Shown here: one piece after another, positions 57,288 to 64,000 of the stretch
Layout: each line of letters starts with the position of its first letter
How positions within the stretch are numbered: the first letter of the stretch is position 1
Assembly (NCBI RefSeq): GCF_002072955.1
Contig: NZ_LPUF01000002.1
Coordinates: forward strand, 186,001 to 250,000
Origin: Methyloprofundus sedimenti
Lineage (GTDB): Bacteria; Pseudomonadota; Gammaproteobacteria; Methylococcales; Methylomonadaceae
Reading direction: 5' to 3'
Length of the DNA: 64,000 nucleotides
Made by a program: the position numbers and the translations under genes
The notes under the pieces: generated by a model
Told to the model about the DNA's origin: nothing
The model's input: the letters and a program-made list of their open reading frames with translations, nothing else
Database searches by the model: none

Positions 57288-59186
57288 TTAAAAAAAGACG
57301 CTAAAAACCGAACGAACACCATAACCAACGCTGCGCTTATGATTTTCCTGATGGCTTACATAGGAACCCAGAGTCCATAAAAAATTGCTGCCTAGCGCTT
57401 GTTCGAACTGAGCACCTAAAGCGATTGCACTGTCTTTGGTAACCCCTCCGAATTCAAAGATAATCTTTCTATGAATCGATCCCAGATAACGCTCATATCC
57501 GATAGCACCTCCGAACATATTTTGCGCATCACTGGGCAATGCCGGTCCGTAGCTTCCAAGACCTGATGCAGAAAACAACAGACCGACCTGACCCAGAGGA
57601 CCTCCAGCATTCGAGTTTCGTGCCGCTGAAGTAAACTCGCCAATTCCCCAGAATACATTCATATAAGCATTATCAACCGTATAAGGCGGGGTTAGGTTAA
57701 ACTGGGAAAGTAGTAGCGCACCTGTTTGCGAAACTGTTGTATCTTTATTTAAAGCAATTGACTGGTTGTAGCTGAATGTTGTATTCAGTACTCCCCATAA
57801 TTGCTGGTATGAGGAAAAAGCAAAATTTAATCCATTGCTGGGATTGCTATCATTAACATCGTAAACCACGACTAGATCCGCTTCTATCTGGTGTTCTGCA
57901 TAATTGAAGGTAGAAAATAAACCTATTAACTGGGCTTTGTCATCGCGTATATTATCGCTGCGATTTATAAAATTCCAGCCAAACAAACCTGTAATAGTCG
58001 CTTCAGCACTACCAAACAGGTTCAAAGATGTCCGTGTAATACCTATCGAGTCAATGGTATCGTTAATTAATATTCCCGATTGGTAATTAACCGGTTGTCG
58101 CCCCAGGGCAAAGTCAAAACTGGCCCAGTTTCCGGTTGGACTTTTCAGCCCAGGAAAAAGACTATCGAAGCGTCCCTCAAAAAACAGGACTTGCACATGA
58201 CCATTAGTCGCATCAACACCCTCCCCTTTCGGATATATATTGTAACCAGAGAACTGACCGTTATTGTCAAAGGGTGTAAAACCGATTAGCAGACGTTCTG
58301 TCGGCGTAAGATTCAAGTTACCATAAATATCCAGCGAGTTAACCCATTCGCTGACCTGCTGGTTTCCATCATCGGAAGTCTGCACTGCTGTGCTATAGGT
58401 TCCAAATGGAAAAAACTGTGGCTGCCATACTGCCCCTGTTGGGAGCTCGAATCCTTTACTAATTGGACCACTGCCAAAAAAAGAATCACCAAGATGAAAA
58501 AGTGTATCAGGGCGTTCAGGTACTTCTTGTAAAGGAATTGAGCGTGAACTCAACTCTGTATGCTGGATGCGTTCAGGCAATTCAGTTATGTTTTTTAAAT
58601 CATCTTTAGAGAGTGTTGCTCCGGACTCTGCCAAAGAAATCGCCTTAGGATGGTGTGCTTTTTCATCAGATGCTTTCTGACCTTCGACAAGCAATTTAAC
58701 CTTAGCTTCTTCCTGGTCAAATTTTCGCTTTGCATCCTGCCCAATGGCATCAATTTTTTTTCTAGCCTTATCAAGATCATTTACAAACTTCGCATTGGCC
58801 TTGTTTTTTAATTTCTCTGCTTCGGCTAATTTATTGTTGTACTGAGTCATTGCTTTGCTTTTGATTTTCACAGCATCAGATATCGCAGCATCAAATTCTT
58901 CATGTTCAGCATTTTGAACTCTGTTTTTAGCTTTTTGCACTGCTTTTTTCAGGTCAGCATCGGCCTGGCTTTTGAGCGTTGCAACATGCGCCATCTCTTT
59001 TTCAAAAGCTTGATGCGCCTGTTCTTTTAGCTGCTGAGCTTCAGCAGCATATTTATGCCAGAAAGTTATAGCTTCATTATTATTTTGTTCCTGAGCATAG
59101 CCCTGATCAGGATAGCTAATTATTGTTGCCGAAAACACTAGATTAACAGCAAACATCCCCCTGATTACCGGGTTTTGTATCGTCAT
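57288..59186 (-). CDS. Predicted outer-membrane beta-barrel with N-terminal coiled coil
   Basis: 632 residues. A signal peptide ends near GYAQE. Residues ~35-200 are rich in Lys, Ala, Gln and Glu with heptad-like spacing, a long periplasmic coiled coil. From ~225 on, alternating strands such as SLDIYGNLNLTPTERLLIGF, ASFDFALGRQPVNYQSGI, ATITGLFGWNFINRS and a C-terminal aromatic ending (VRSVFSVFF) indicate a barrel. No known porin family is matched by name. It sits between a pentahaem cytochrome and a membrane flavoreductase with gaps of 47 and 21 bp. The cytochrome could thread or dock in the barrel (inference). Confidence 0.75.
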   Translation of the reverse strand: MTIQNPVIRGMFAVNLVFSATIISYPDQGYAQEQNNNEAITFWHKYAAEAQQLKEQAHQAFEKEMAHVATLKSQADADLKKAVQKAKNRVQNAEHEEFDAAISDAVKIKSKAMTQYNNKLAEAEKLKNKANAKFVNDLDKARKKIDAIGQDAKRKFDQEEAKVKLLVEGQKASDEKAHHPKAISLAESGATLSKDDLKNITELPERIQHTELSSRSIPLQEVPERPDTLFHLGDSFFGSGPISKGFELPTGAVWQPQFFPFGTYSTAVQTSDDGNQQVSEWVNSLDIYGNLNLTPTERLLIGFTPFDNNGQFSGYNIYPKGEGVDATNGHVQVLFFEGRFDSLFPGLKSPTGNWASFDFALGRQPVNYQSGILINDTIDSIGITRTSLNLFGSAEATITGLFGWNFINRSDNIRDDKAQLIGLFSTFNYAEHQIEADLVVVYDVNDSNPSNGLNFAFSSYQQLWGVLNTTFSYNQSIALNKDTTVSQTGALLLSQFNLTPPYTVDNAYMNVFWGIGEFTSAARNSNAGGPLGQVGLLFSASGLGSYGPALPSDAQNMFGGAIGYERYLGSIHRKIIFEFGGVTKDSAIALGAQFEQALGSNFLWTLGSYVSHQENHKRSVGYGVRSVFSVFF

Positions 59187-59233
59187 ACTGTTACCTTGTT
59201 TATTTTAAGAGGAATGTAAACATTGGAGTGAAC

Positions 59234-61246
59234 CTAAAAAATTTGTTCCAGATCTAGCAACCAGGACTCTTTATGCAATTGCGGAGGTGAATTCATAATC
59301 TGATCTTCAGTTGGCGTCAAATCCAATATGCCAGATTTTTTATCCAGCACAATATTGTGTTCCCACAAGACCATCGCTCCTTTTACTATCCGATCAGCAA
59401 CTTCCTTAGCGGACAGGCCGTAGTCAAATCCCACACCGCTGACATCCCAGGTCAAATGTACTGGCATCATCTGGGAAATAAATTTAAGGTTAACAGTATA
59501 AGGTCCATTCCCGGTCAATGCCTCCGCATCGATTTTGTATTCGCCCCAACGTGTACCACGAGGAGACAGGGACCTGACCAGCTTCCGGGTATCCGGCGGT
59601 CTTCCGGTAAGTAAGCTGGACGCGGTATTCGGGCGGATAAATGGAAGTGCTGTCTGAGAATAGTTCACAGTCAGGATTTCAGGACGGTATCCTCCACGGA
59701 TAGTCAGCCCCAAAAAGTCAGATTCAAGTGAGAGTAAATATGGGTCAGCAGGCACTTCCCAGTTATGCACATAACGGGATAAGAAATCTCGAACATCGCC
59801 GTTAGGATCACGATCCCCGGAACGAAATACGACTTTGCCTTCCGCGTCGGCAACAGTCACCTGGACGAATACCAGTCTTTCCGAATCGAAACCGGTCGGC
59901 ACGTTATGTCCGTCGGTTCCATTTTTTATTTCGACATTAAAGGCTATCTGTTCATCATTATTCTCTTCAACAACAAATTTTCCAAACTGATAACCTCGTC
60001 TTAGTAACTGATAACGTGCGACATCAAAATTGGCCATACGTTCAATTTGTAACTGAATAAACTCATGGGCTTTGCGTCTTTTTTCATGACTTTTCCAGGC
60101 TTCAGGGAAAGGGTGTCCATCATTATTGACACTTTCAAATACATCAGAACCCCAGCCAGCCTTGTAATCAAAACTAAACCAGTCTTCAAACGATGCAATC
60201 TCAGGCCCTTCAGTAGAGTGTGGAAATATCCCCGGGTGTACAATCGGATAATCAGGTCCAGGAAATGAATGATTGGTTATTTTCTGTATCGGCGTGGGTA
60301 ATCCGCCTATATGCGCCACAGGGCCTTTTGCATAACCGGATTTTATCCCCGGTTTTTTACCCATATGACAATCCTGACAGGTCTCTCCTCGTGCTTTGGC
60401 TGGAGAATTCAGAAACTGAGTATACGCTGCCTCCAGGCGAAAACCATTTTGTGAATTCACATCGTGGCACATGGAACAAATTTGAGCATTTGAGAAATAT
60501 GCTCTTTTATCTGCCTGCGAATGAATGCGTTCACTACCTGGCTTTATGTCCGGAGCAGGAGACACACTGTCATTGTCGATAACTTGTTTAAGAATCTCAT
60601 TGGAAAGCGGGCCATACATCGGGGCATTAATGGAACCTTGTTCCAGACCAAATCGTCCGCTTACTCGCCCATAAGGTTTTTCAATGCGATGACATACAAC
60701 ACATGTAATGCCCTGTCTTGACACCGCACTACGATTTGCGTTTGCAGTAAATAAAGGCTCTTTAAGAGTCATGCCCACTTCGGTATGGCAACGCACACAA
60801 AAATCGCCATTAGTCCCTTTACTACGTTTAATAAAGGTAGCTTGCATCGCATTAAACATGGGACTGATTTGAGCATAAGAATGCGGTGACGCAGACCATT
60901 CCTGGTATTCTCTAGGGTGACAGTCTGCACATTGTGACGCTGATGGAAACCGATCGATGACAGCCAAGTCGTAATGCGCCCTGGCACCAAGATCTTTCAA
61001 TGCATCAGCACTTAATTGATCCAGTTTTTGGCGTTCCTTTTGACCATAGCTATTAACTTCTCGCTGAACTTTTTTAGTTTCTTGTTTAGCATCTTTTACA
61101 AGACCTTCAGCATCCGCTTCAAATCTATCCAATGTTGATGAAGAGTTTTTCTCGGTCCCCTTATTTTCAAATCCGAAGGCCACTGAATTGAATAATATCA
61201 GCAGCATAAGGATCCTTGAACTTTTCAGAATTAGGTATCCAGGCAC
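59234..61246 (-). CDS. Exported pentahaem c-type cytochrome with N-terminal coiled coil
   Basis: 670 residues, signal peptide about 1-26. A Lys/Gln/Glu-rich helical stretch (~28-90) resembles that of the neighbouring porin. Five CXXCH haem sites are at about 106, 150, 182, 257 and 290 (CADCH, CVRCH, CVVCH, CSMCH, CQDCH). Residues ~300-670 are haem-free with an NGTDGHNVPTGFDSERLVF motif seen in cytochrome c554-like multihaem proteins. Probably a periplasmic or cell-surface electron carrier. First gene of the operon with the porin and flavoreductase. Not identified as a known named cytochrome. Confidence 0.88.
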   Translation of the reverse strand: MPGYLILKSSRILMLLILFNSVAFGFENKGTEKNSSSTLDRFEADAEGLVKDAKQETKKVQREVNSYGQKERQKLDQLSADALKDLGARAHYDLAVIDRFPSASQCADCHPREYQEWSASPHSYAQISPMFNAMQATFIKRSKGTNGDFCVRCHTEVGMTLKEPLFTANANRSAVSRQGITCVVCHRIEKPYGRVSGRFGLEQGSINAPMYGPLSNEILKQVIDNDSVSPAPDIKPGSERIHSQADKRAYFSNAQICSMCHDVNSQNGFRLEAAYTQFLNSPAKARGETCQDCHMGKKPGIKSGYAKGPVAHIGGLPTPIQKITNHSFPGPDYPIVHPGIFPHSTEGPEIASFEDWFSFDYKAGWGSDVFESVNNDGHPFPEAWKSHEKRRKAHEFIQLQIERMANFDVARYQLLRRGYQFGKFVVEENNDEQIAFNVEIKNGTDGHNVPTGFDSERLVFVQVTVADAEGKVVFRSGDRDPNGDVRDFLSRYVHNWEVPADPYLLSLESDFLGLTIRGGYRPEILTVNYSQTALPFIRPNTASSLLTGRPPDTRKLVRSLSPRGTRWGEYKIDAEALTGNGPYTVNLKFISQMMPVHLTWDVSGVGFDYGLSAKEVADRIVKGAMVLWEHNIVLDKKSGILDLTPTEDQIMNSPPQLHKESWLLDLEQIF

Positions 61247-61334
61247 AGTAAATCCAGCAAATAATTATGAGGTACTAAAAAACCAAAGCAAATTTTAGGT
61301 TTAAAGCTGTTCGCAAACTAAATCAAGTCAAATA

Positions 61335-61353
61335 CCTCCGGCAAAGCCGGAGG
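61335..61353. repeat. Strong GC hairpin, REP or IS-end like
   Basis: CCTCCGGC-AAA-GCCGGAGG, a perfect 8-bp stem. It lies upstream of the cytochrome operon. Hairpins of this form are common at IS200/IS605-type ends and as RAYT-linked REPs; no such transposase gene is adjacent. Confidence 0.6.
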
Positions 61354-61429
61354 CTTGTAATCGTGAACCGCTCGAGGCGGGTTAATTTATTTACCACCTA
61401 AAGATGGCAGTGTCTTAAAATAGATCGAT

Positions 61430-61651
61430 ATGCGCGCCACTATTTTTCGCGAAAACGGCGACGGGGTCCGCCCGGTTTCCGTAGCGAAAAGCTACGTGGC
61501 AACTAATTACCCGGCAGCGCGCGGCATCAATCGTTTTGAAGAGCAAGACTTACCCTTTTATTCTAATATCATTGAACAAACCTCAGAAGCAGAAAAACTC
61601 CATCGTGTTTTGATTGAAGAAACGATAGTTAATATATCCAGGAATTTATAA
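61430..61651 (+). CDS. Hypothetical short ORF, possibly a remnant
   Basis: 73 codons. The first ~45 codons are GC-rich (GVRPVSVAKSYVATNYP), the rest AT-rich (EAEKLHRVLIEETIVNI), unlike a uniform gene. A CGTAGC/GCTACG hairpin lies inside at about 61480-61497. No family recognised and no clear Shine-Dalgarno. Could be a fragment of a mobile gene. The surrounding 61247-61757 contains nothing else recognisable except the hairpin at 61335. Confidence 0.25.
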   Translation: MRATIFRENGDGVRPVSVAKSYVATNYPAARGINRFEEQDLPFYSNIIEQTSEAEKLHRVLIEETIVNISRNL

Positions 61652-61757
61652 AGCAATATCGCTCAACAATGACGTTTTCTTAATCAGCCTACTATATGTA
61701 GGCTATCACTCGATAATATATACACTGTAGAATCGCCTTCCAACAAACCAGCAAGCA

Positions 61758-61783
61758 TAAAAAAGGTGCCCTAAGACACCTCG
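61758..61783 (-). terminator. Rho-independent terminator of the rpsP-rplS operon
   Basis: On the minus strand AGGTGTC-TTAG-GGCACCT is followed by six or seven T residues. It is 29 bp after the rplS stop. Confidence 0.88.
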
Positions 61784-61811
61784 TTCTATTTGAATCACCA
61801 AGAAGTAATGC

Positions 61812-62156
61812 TTATAGTTTTTCTTTAATACGTGCAGCTCTACCAGACAAGTCACGCAAATAATACAATTTAGCTCTACGCACTGCACCACGACGTTTAA
61901 CCTGAATATCGCCAACAAGAGGACTGTGTGTTTGAAAAACACGCTCAACACCCACTCCATGAGAAATTTTTCTCACTGTAAACGCCGAGTTTAATCCACG
62001 ATTACGTTTAGCTATGACTACTCCTTCAAATGCCTGTAATCTTTCGCGCTCGCCTTCCTTTACTTTTACCTGCACAACAACAGTATCGCCAGGGTTAAAA
62101 ACTGGCATATCTTTTTTCAGCTGTTCTGCTTCTAATTGACTAATAATATTACTCAT
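61812..62156 (-). CDS. rplS: 50S ribosomal protein L19
   Basis: 114 residues, normal length. [44 protein letters not shown] and [34 protein letters not shown] are typical L19. Last gene of rpsP-rimM-trmD-rplS, 9 bp after trmD. Confidence 0.98.
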   Translation of the reverse strand: MSNIISQLEAEQLKKDMPVFNPGDTVVVQVKVKEGERERLQAFEGVVIAKRNRGLNSAFTVRKISHGVGVERVFQTHSPLVGDIQVKRRGAVRRAKLYYLRDLSGRAARIKEKL

Positions 62157-62165
62157 TACTGCACC

Positions 62166-62912
62166 TTATTTATTCTTTAATTCAATTTTAAATTCTTCTA
62201 ACAACGCCTGCTGTTCCGTTGTTAATTCTTTATTCAACAACAAATCTGGTCTTTTCTGCCAGGTTCGCCCTAATGATTGCTGCAACCGCCAGCGTTCAAT
62301 TCCTTTATGATTACCACTCAACAAAACATCAGGAACTTTTTTTCCTTCAATAACTTCTGGCCGTGTATAGTGAGGACAATCTAATAATCCATACATATGC
62401 GAATCCTGCTGTGCAGATTCATCATCACCCAAAACACCAGGCAACAATCTTGACACACCGTCAATGACAACCAACGCTGCTAATTCACCGCCACTAATAA
62501 CAAAATCACCCAGAGACCACTCTTCCTCGCATTCATCCTCGATAAAGCGCTCATCAATCCCTTCGTAACGCCCTGCGACTAAAATCAATTGATCCAAGGC
62601 GACACTTTCGTTCAGAAGCTGCTGAGTTATAGGCCTTCCCTGTGGACTCAAATAAACAACTTTAACGCACCGTGCATCCGCTGAATCTTTAGCGTTATCT
62701 ATAGCATCTTTTAAGGGTTGATACTTCATGACCATCCCCGGACCACCACCATAAGGCCGGTCATCGACTGTTTTGTGCCTATCCGAAGTATAGTTTCTTG
62801 GGTTCCAGACTGATAAGTTAACTATTCCCTGTTTTATCGCACGCCCAGTAACTCCATACATTGCACTATCAAGCATCATTTCCGGGAAAATTGTGATCAC
62901 ATCAAAACGCAT
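62166..62912 (-). CDS. trmD: tRNA (guanine37-N1)-methyltransferase
   Basis: 248 residues. Methylates G37 of tRNAs reading CNN codons. The knotted SAM site is visible: [29 protein letters not shown] and [34 protein letters not shown] is the family signature. Its ATG overlaps the rimM stop by one base. Confidence 0.98.
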   Translation of the reverse strand: MRFDVITIFPEMMLDSAMYGVTGRAIKQGIVNLSVWNPRNYTSDRHKTVDDRPYGGGPGMVMKYQPLKDAIDNAKDSADARCVKVVYLSPQGRPITQQLLNESVALDQLILVAGRYEGIDERFIEDECEEEWSLGDFVISGGELAALVVIDGVSRLLPGVLGDDESAQQDSHMYGLLDCPHYTRPEVIEGKKVPDVLLSGNHKGIERWRLQQSLGRTWQKRPDLLLNKELTTEQQALLEEFKIELKNK

Positions 62913-63415
62913 TAAAAATCAGCATCCCAGTCGACCACCATCTCACCCGCTACCAGGTCAATATTGATTATAGTCTGTCCTTGTAAGAAAGGAATTAAAC
63001 GCTCCCTTTCCCCCGAGACAACCACAACATCATTAGCCCCAGTCTCCAGCATCTGCTGGACAACACCGAAATCTATACCTTCGACTGTTTTAACCTGCAA
63101 TCCAACAAGATCTGCCCAGTAGTACTCACCTTGCCCTGCTTTAGGCAATTGATCAGCATAAATAAAGATTTCCCAGCCATTTAATTGAGCTGCGTCATCC
63201 CTTTCATTAATACCTTCCAGACGAGCCACAACTGTTTTGCCATGTCGTCGGCCATCAATCACTTGAACTTCCTTGCTTTCCTTGCCCTTTTTTAAAGTCC
63301 AAGGAGAGTAAGTCAGTATATTTTCGCGTGTTTCAGTATATGAATATACTTTTACCCAGCCTCTGACACCAAAAATGCCCGAAACTTTACCAACACAAAC
63401 AAATTCTTCAGCCAA
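62912..63415 (-). CDS. rimM: Ribosome maturation factor RimM
   Basis: 167 residues. Helps assemble the 30S head with S19. The N-terminal RimM domain has [21 protein letters not shown]; the PRC-barrel has [14 protein letters not shown] and [16 protein letters not shown]. Adjoins rpsP by 2 bp. Confidence 0.96.
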   Translation of the reverse strand: MAEEFVCVGKVSGIFGVRGWVKVYSYTETRENILTYSPWTLKKGKESKEVQVIDGRRHGKTVVARLEGINERDDAAQLNGWEIFIYADQLPKAGQGEYYWADLVGLQVKTVEGIDFGVVQQMLETGANDVVVVSGERERLIPFLQGQTIINIDLVAGEMVVDWDADF

Positions 63416-63417
63416 GC

Positions 63418-63675
63418 TTATGCTGCAGCTGCTTGCTTTTTAGCATCTTTAATTAATTTAGCAACTCGCTCAGAAGGCTGCGCGCCTTTTGATTGCCAAT
63501 GCGCTACGCGCTCTTCATCAAGTCTTAATCTTTCCTCTGATCCTTTAGCTAAAGGATTAAAAAAGCCTAAGCGCTCAATATAACGTCCATCACGGCTGTT
63601 TCTGCTATCAGTCACAACTACATGATAAAAAGGACGATTTTTTTGCCCACCTCTGGCAAGACGAATAACTACCAT
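63418..63675 (-). CDS. rpsP: 30S ribosomal protein S16
   Basis: 85 residues. [42 protein letters not shown] is the conserved S16 core. First gene of the rpsP-rimM-trmD-rplS operon; 106 bp separate it from ffh. Confidence 0.98.
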   Translation of the reverse strand: MVVIRLARGGQKNRPFYHVVVTDSRNSRDGRYIERLGFFNPLAKGSEERLRLDEERVAHWQSKGAQPSERVAKLIKDAKKQAAAA

Positions 63676-63781
63676 CTAACTTCCTCAAAAATTACATTTA
63701 ACCAAATTTAATCCAACTATTCTACGCGTTTTAATTTTTATGTGAAGCAAAATTCTAAAAAACATAGCAAGTAATCGAAAT

Positions 63782-64000
63782 TTACATTCGCATTCCGCGC
63801 ATATTACTTTTTAATCCACGCATCATATTTGCCATATTTCCTTTTTTGAAGCGCTTCATCATTTTCTGCATCATTTTAAATTGCTTCAAAACACGATTCA
63901 CATCTTGCAGCTCTTGCCCACAACCCGAAGCAATACGTTTCTTACGATTACCTTTAATCAAATCAGGATGGCGTTTTTCCTGCTTAGTCATTGAGCGAAT
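63782..64000 (-). CDS. ffh: Signal recognition particle protein Ffh, C-terminal part
   Basis: Runs off the window end, so only the last 72 codons are seen. MTKQEKRHPDLIKGNRKKRIASGCG and VNRVLKQFKMMQKMMKRFKKG are the SRP RNA-binding M domain, including the helix-turn-helix with SGCG; the Met-rich tail (NMANMMRGLKSNMRGMRM) follows. Recognises signal peptides. ffh upstream of rpsP is a usual gammaproteobacterial order. Confidence 0.95.
   Translation of the reverse strand: MRSMTKQEKRHPDLIKGNRKKRIASGCGQELQDVNRVLKQFKMMQKMMKRFKKGNMANMMRGLKSNMRGMRM

Noticed and set aside
1-64000. CRISPR array, tRNA or rRNA genes
   Set aside because: No regularly spaced repeats and no cloverleaf or rRNA sequence noticed by eye; a covariance-model search would be needed to exclude small RNAs.

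Overview
The window looks like a chromosomal segment of a low-GC gammaproteobacterium, most plausibly a methanotroph of the Methylococcales. This is inference from gene content: an Entner-Doudoroff pair (edd, eda) beside a homodimer-type pyruvate dehydrogenase (aceE, aceF, lpd), a large multihaem cytochrome locus, and gammaproteobacterial gene orders (dacA-dat-ybeD-lipB; rpsP-rimM-trmD-rplS next to ffh). No methane or methanol oxidation gene lies in the window, so the assignment is not proven. No tRNA, rRNA or CRISPR array was recognised.

Layout. 0.4-8.8 kb: core genes on the + strand (dsbD with a duplicated N-terminal domain, a TlpA-like thioredoxin, aroQ-accB-accC, prmA, a zinc-ribbon protein, rlmI). 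9-16 kb: a LysR-flanked set of redox and electrophile-stress genes (pirin, FMN reductase, DoxX, a PNPOx/flavin/2Fe-2S reductase, glutathione S-transferase, glutaredoxin, an NTF2-like protein, a decayed AhpD-like gene). 16-33 kb: a plastic region with an IS66-family element, two TetR-controlled loci with visible operators, a sigma-54 activator, a globin/FHA-reductase pair, and a scar built from two ISL3-family copies, an IS701-like element and truncated genes (LuxR/MalT-type regulator, arfB, a Fis-like small gene, a sigma-54 activator tail). 33-43 kb: glycerophosphodiester and glycerol-3-phosphate use, lipoate transfer, peptidoglycan enzymes. 42-51 kb: lpd, aceF, aceE, eda, edd. 51-55 kb: an orphan TRAP binding protein, an OmpA-like lipoprotein, htpG with a heat-shock type promoter. 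55.5-61.2 kb: a three-gene operon for a pentahaem cytochrome, a coiled-coil porin and a membrane flavin/2Fe-2S reductase. 61.8-64 kb: rplS, trmD, rimM, rpsP and the 3' end of ffh.

How the genes work together. Edd and Eda turn 6-phosphogluconate into pyruvate and glyceraldehyde-3-phosphate, the pyruvate dehydrogenase complex makes acetyl-CoA, and AccB/AccC commit it to fatty acids. LipB makes the octanoyl precursor of the lipoyl groups that AceF needs. The UgpQ-like, GlpD-like and FGGY-kinase genes form a coupled operon that can feed lipid-derived glycerol-3-phosphate into central metabolism.

The strongest candidates for undescribed biology are: (1) the FHA-ferredoxin reductase followed by a PNPOx-truncated haemoglobin fusion, next to a regulator gene cut by an IS; and (2) the cytochrome-porin-flavoreductase operon, which could be an outer-membrane electron conduit. 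Two gene architectures also stand out: a tandem DsbD alpha domain and a D-amino acid aminotransferase-YbeD fusion. The ISL3 scar is unusually readable: flanking 8-bp duplications and the two halves of one small gene show that a 0.94-kb segment was inverted between inward-facing IS ends.
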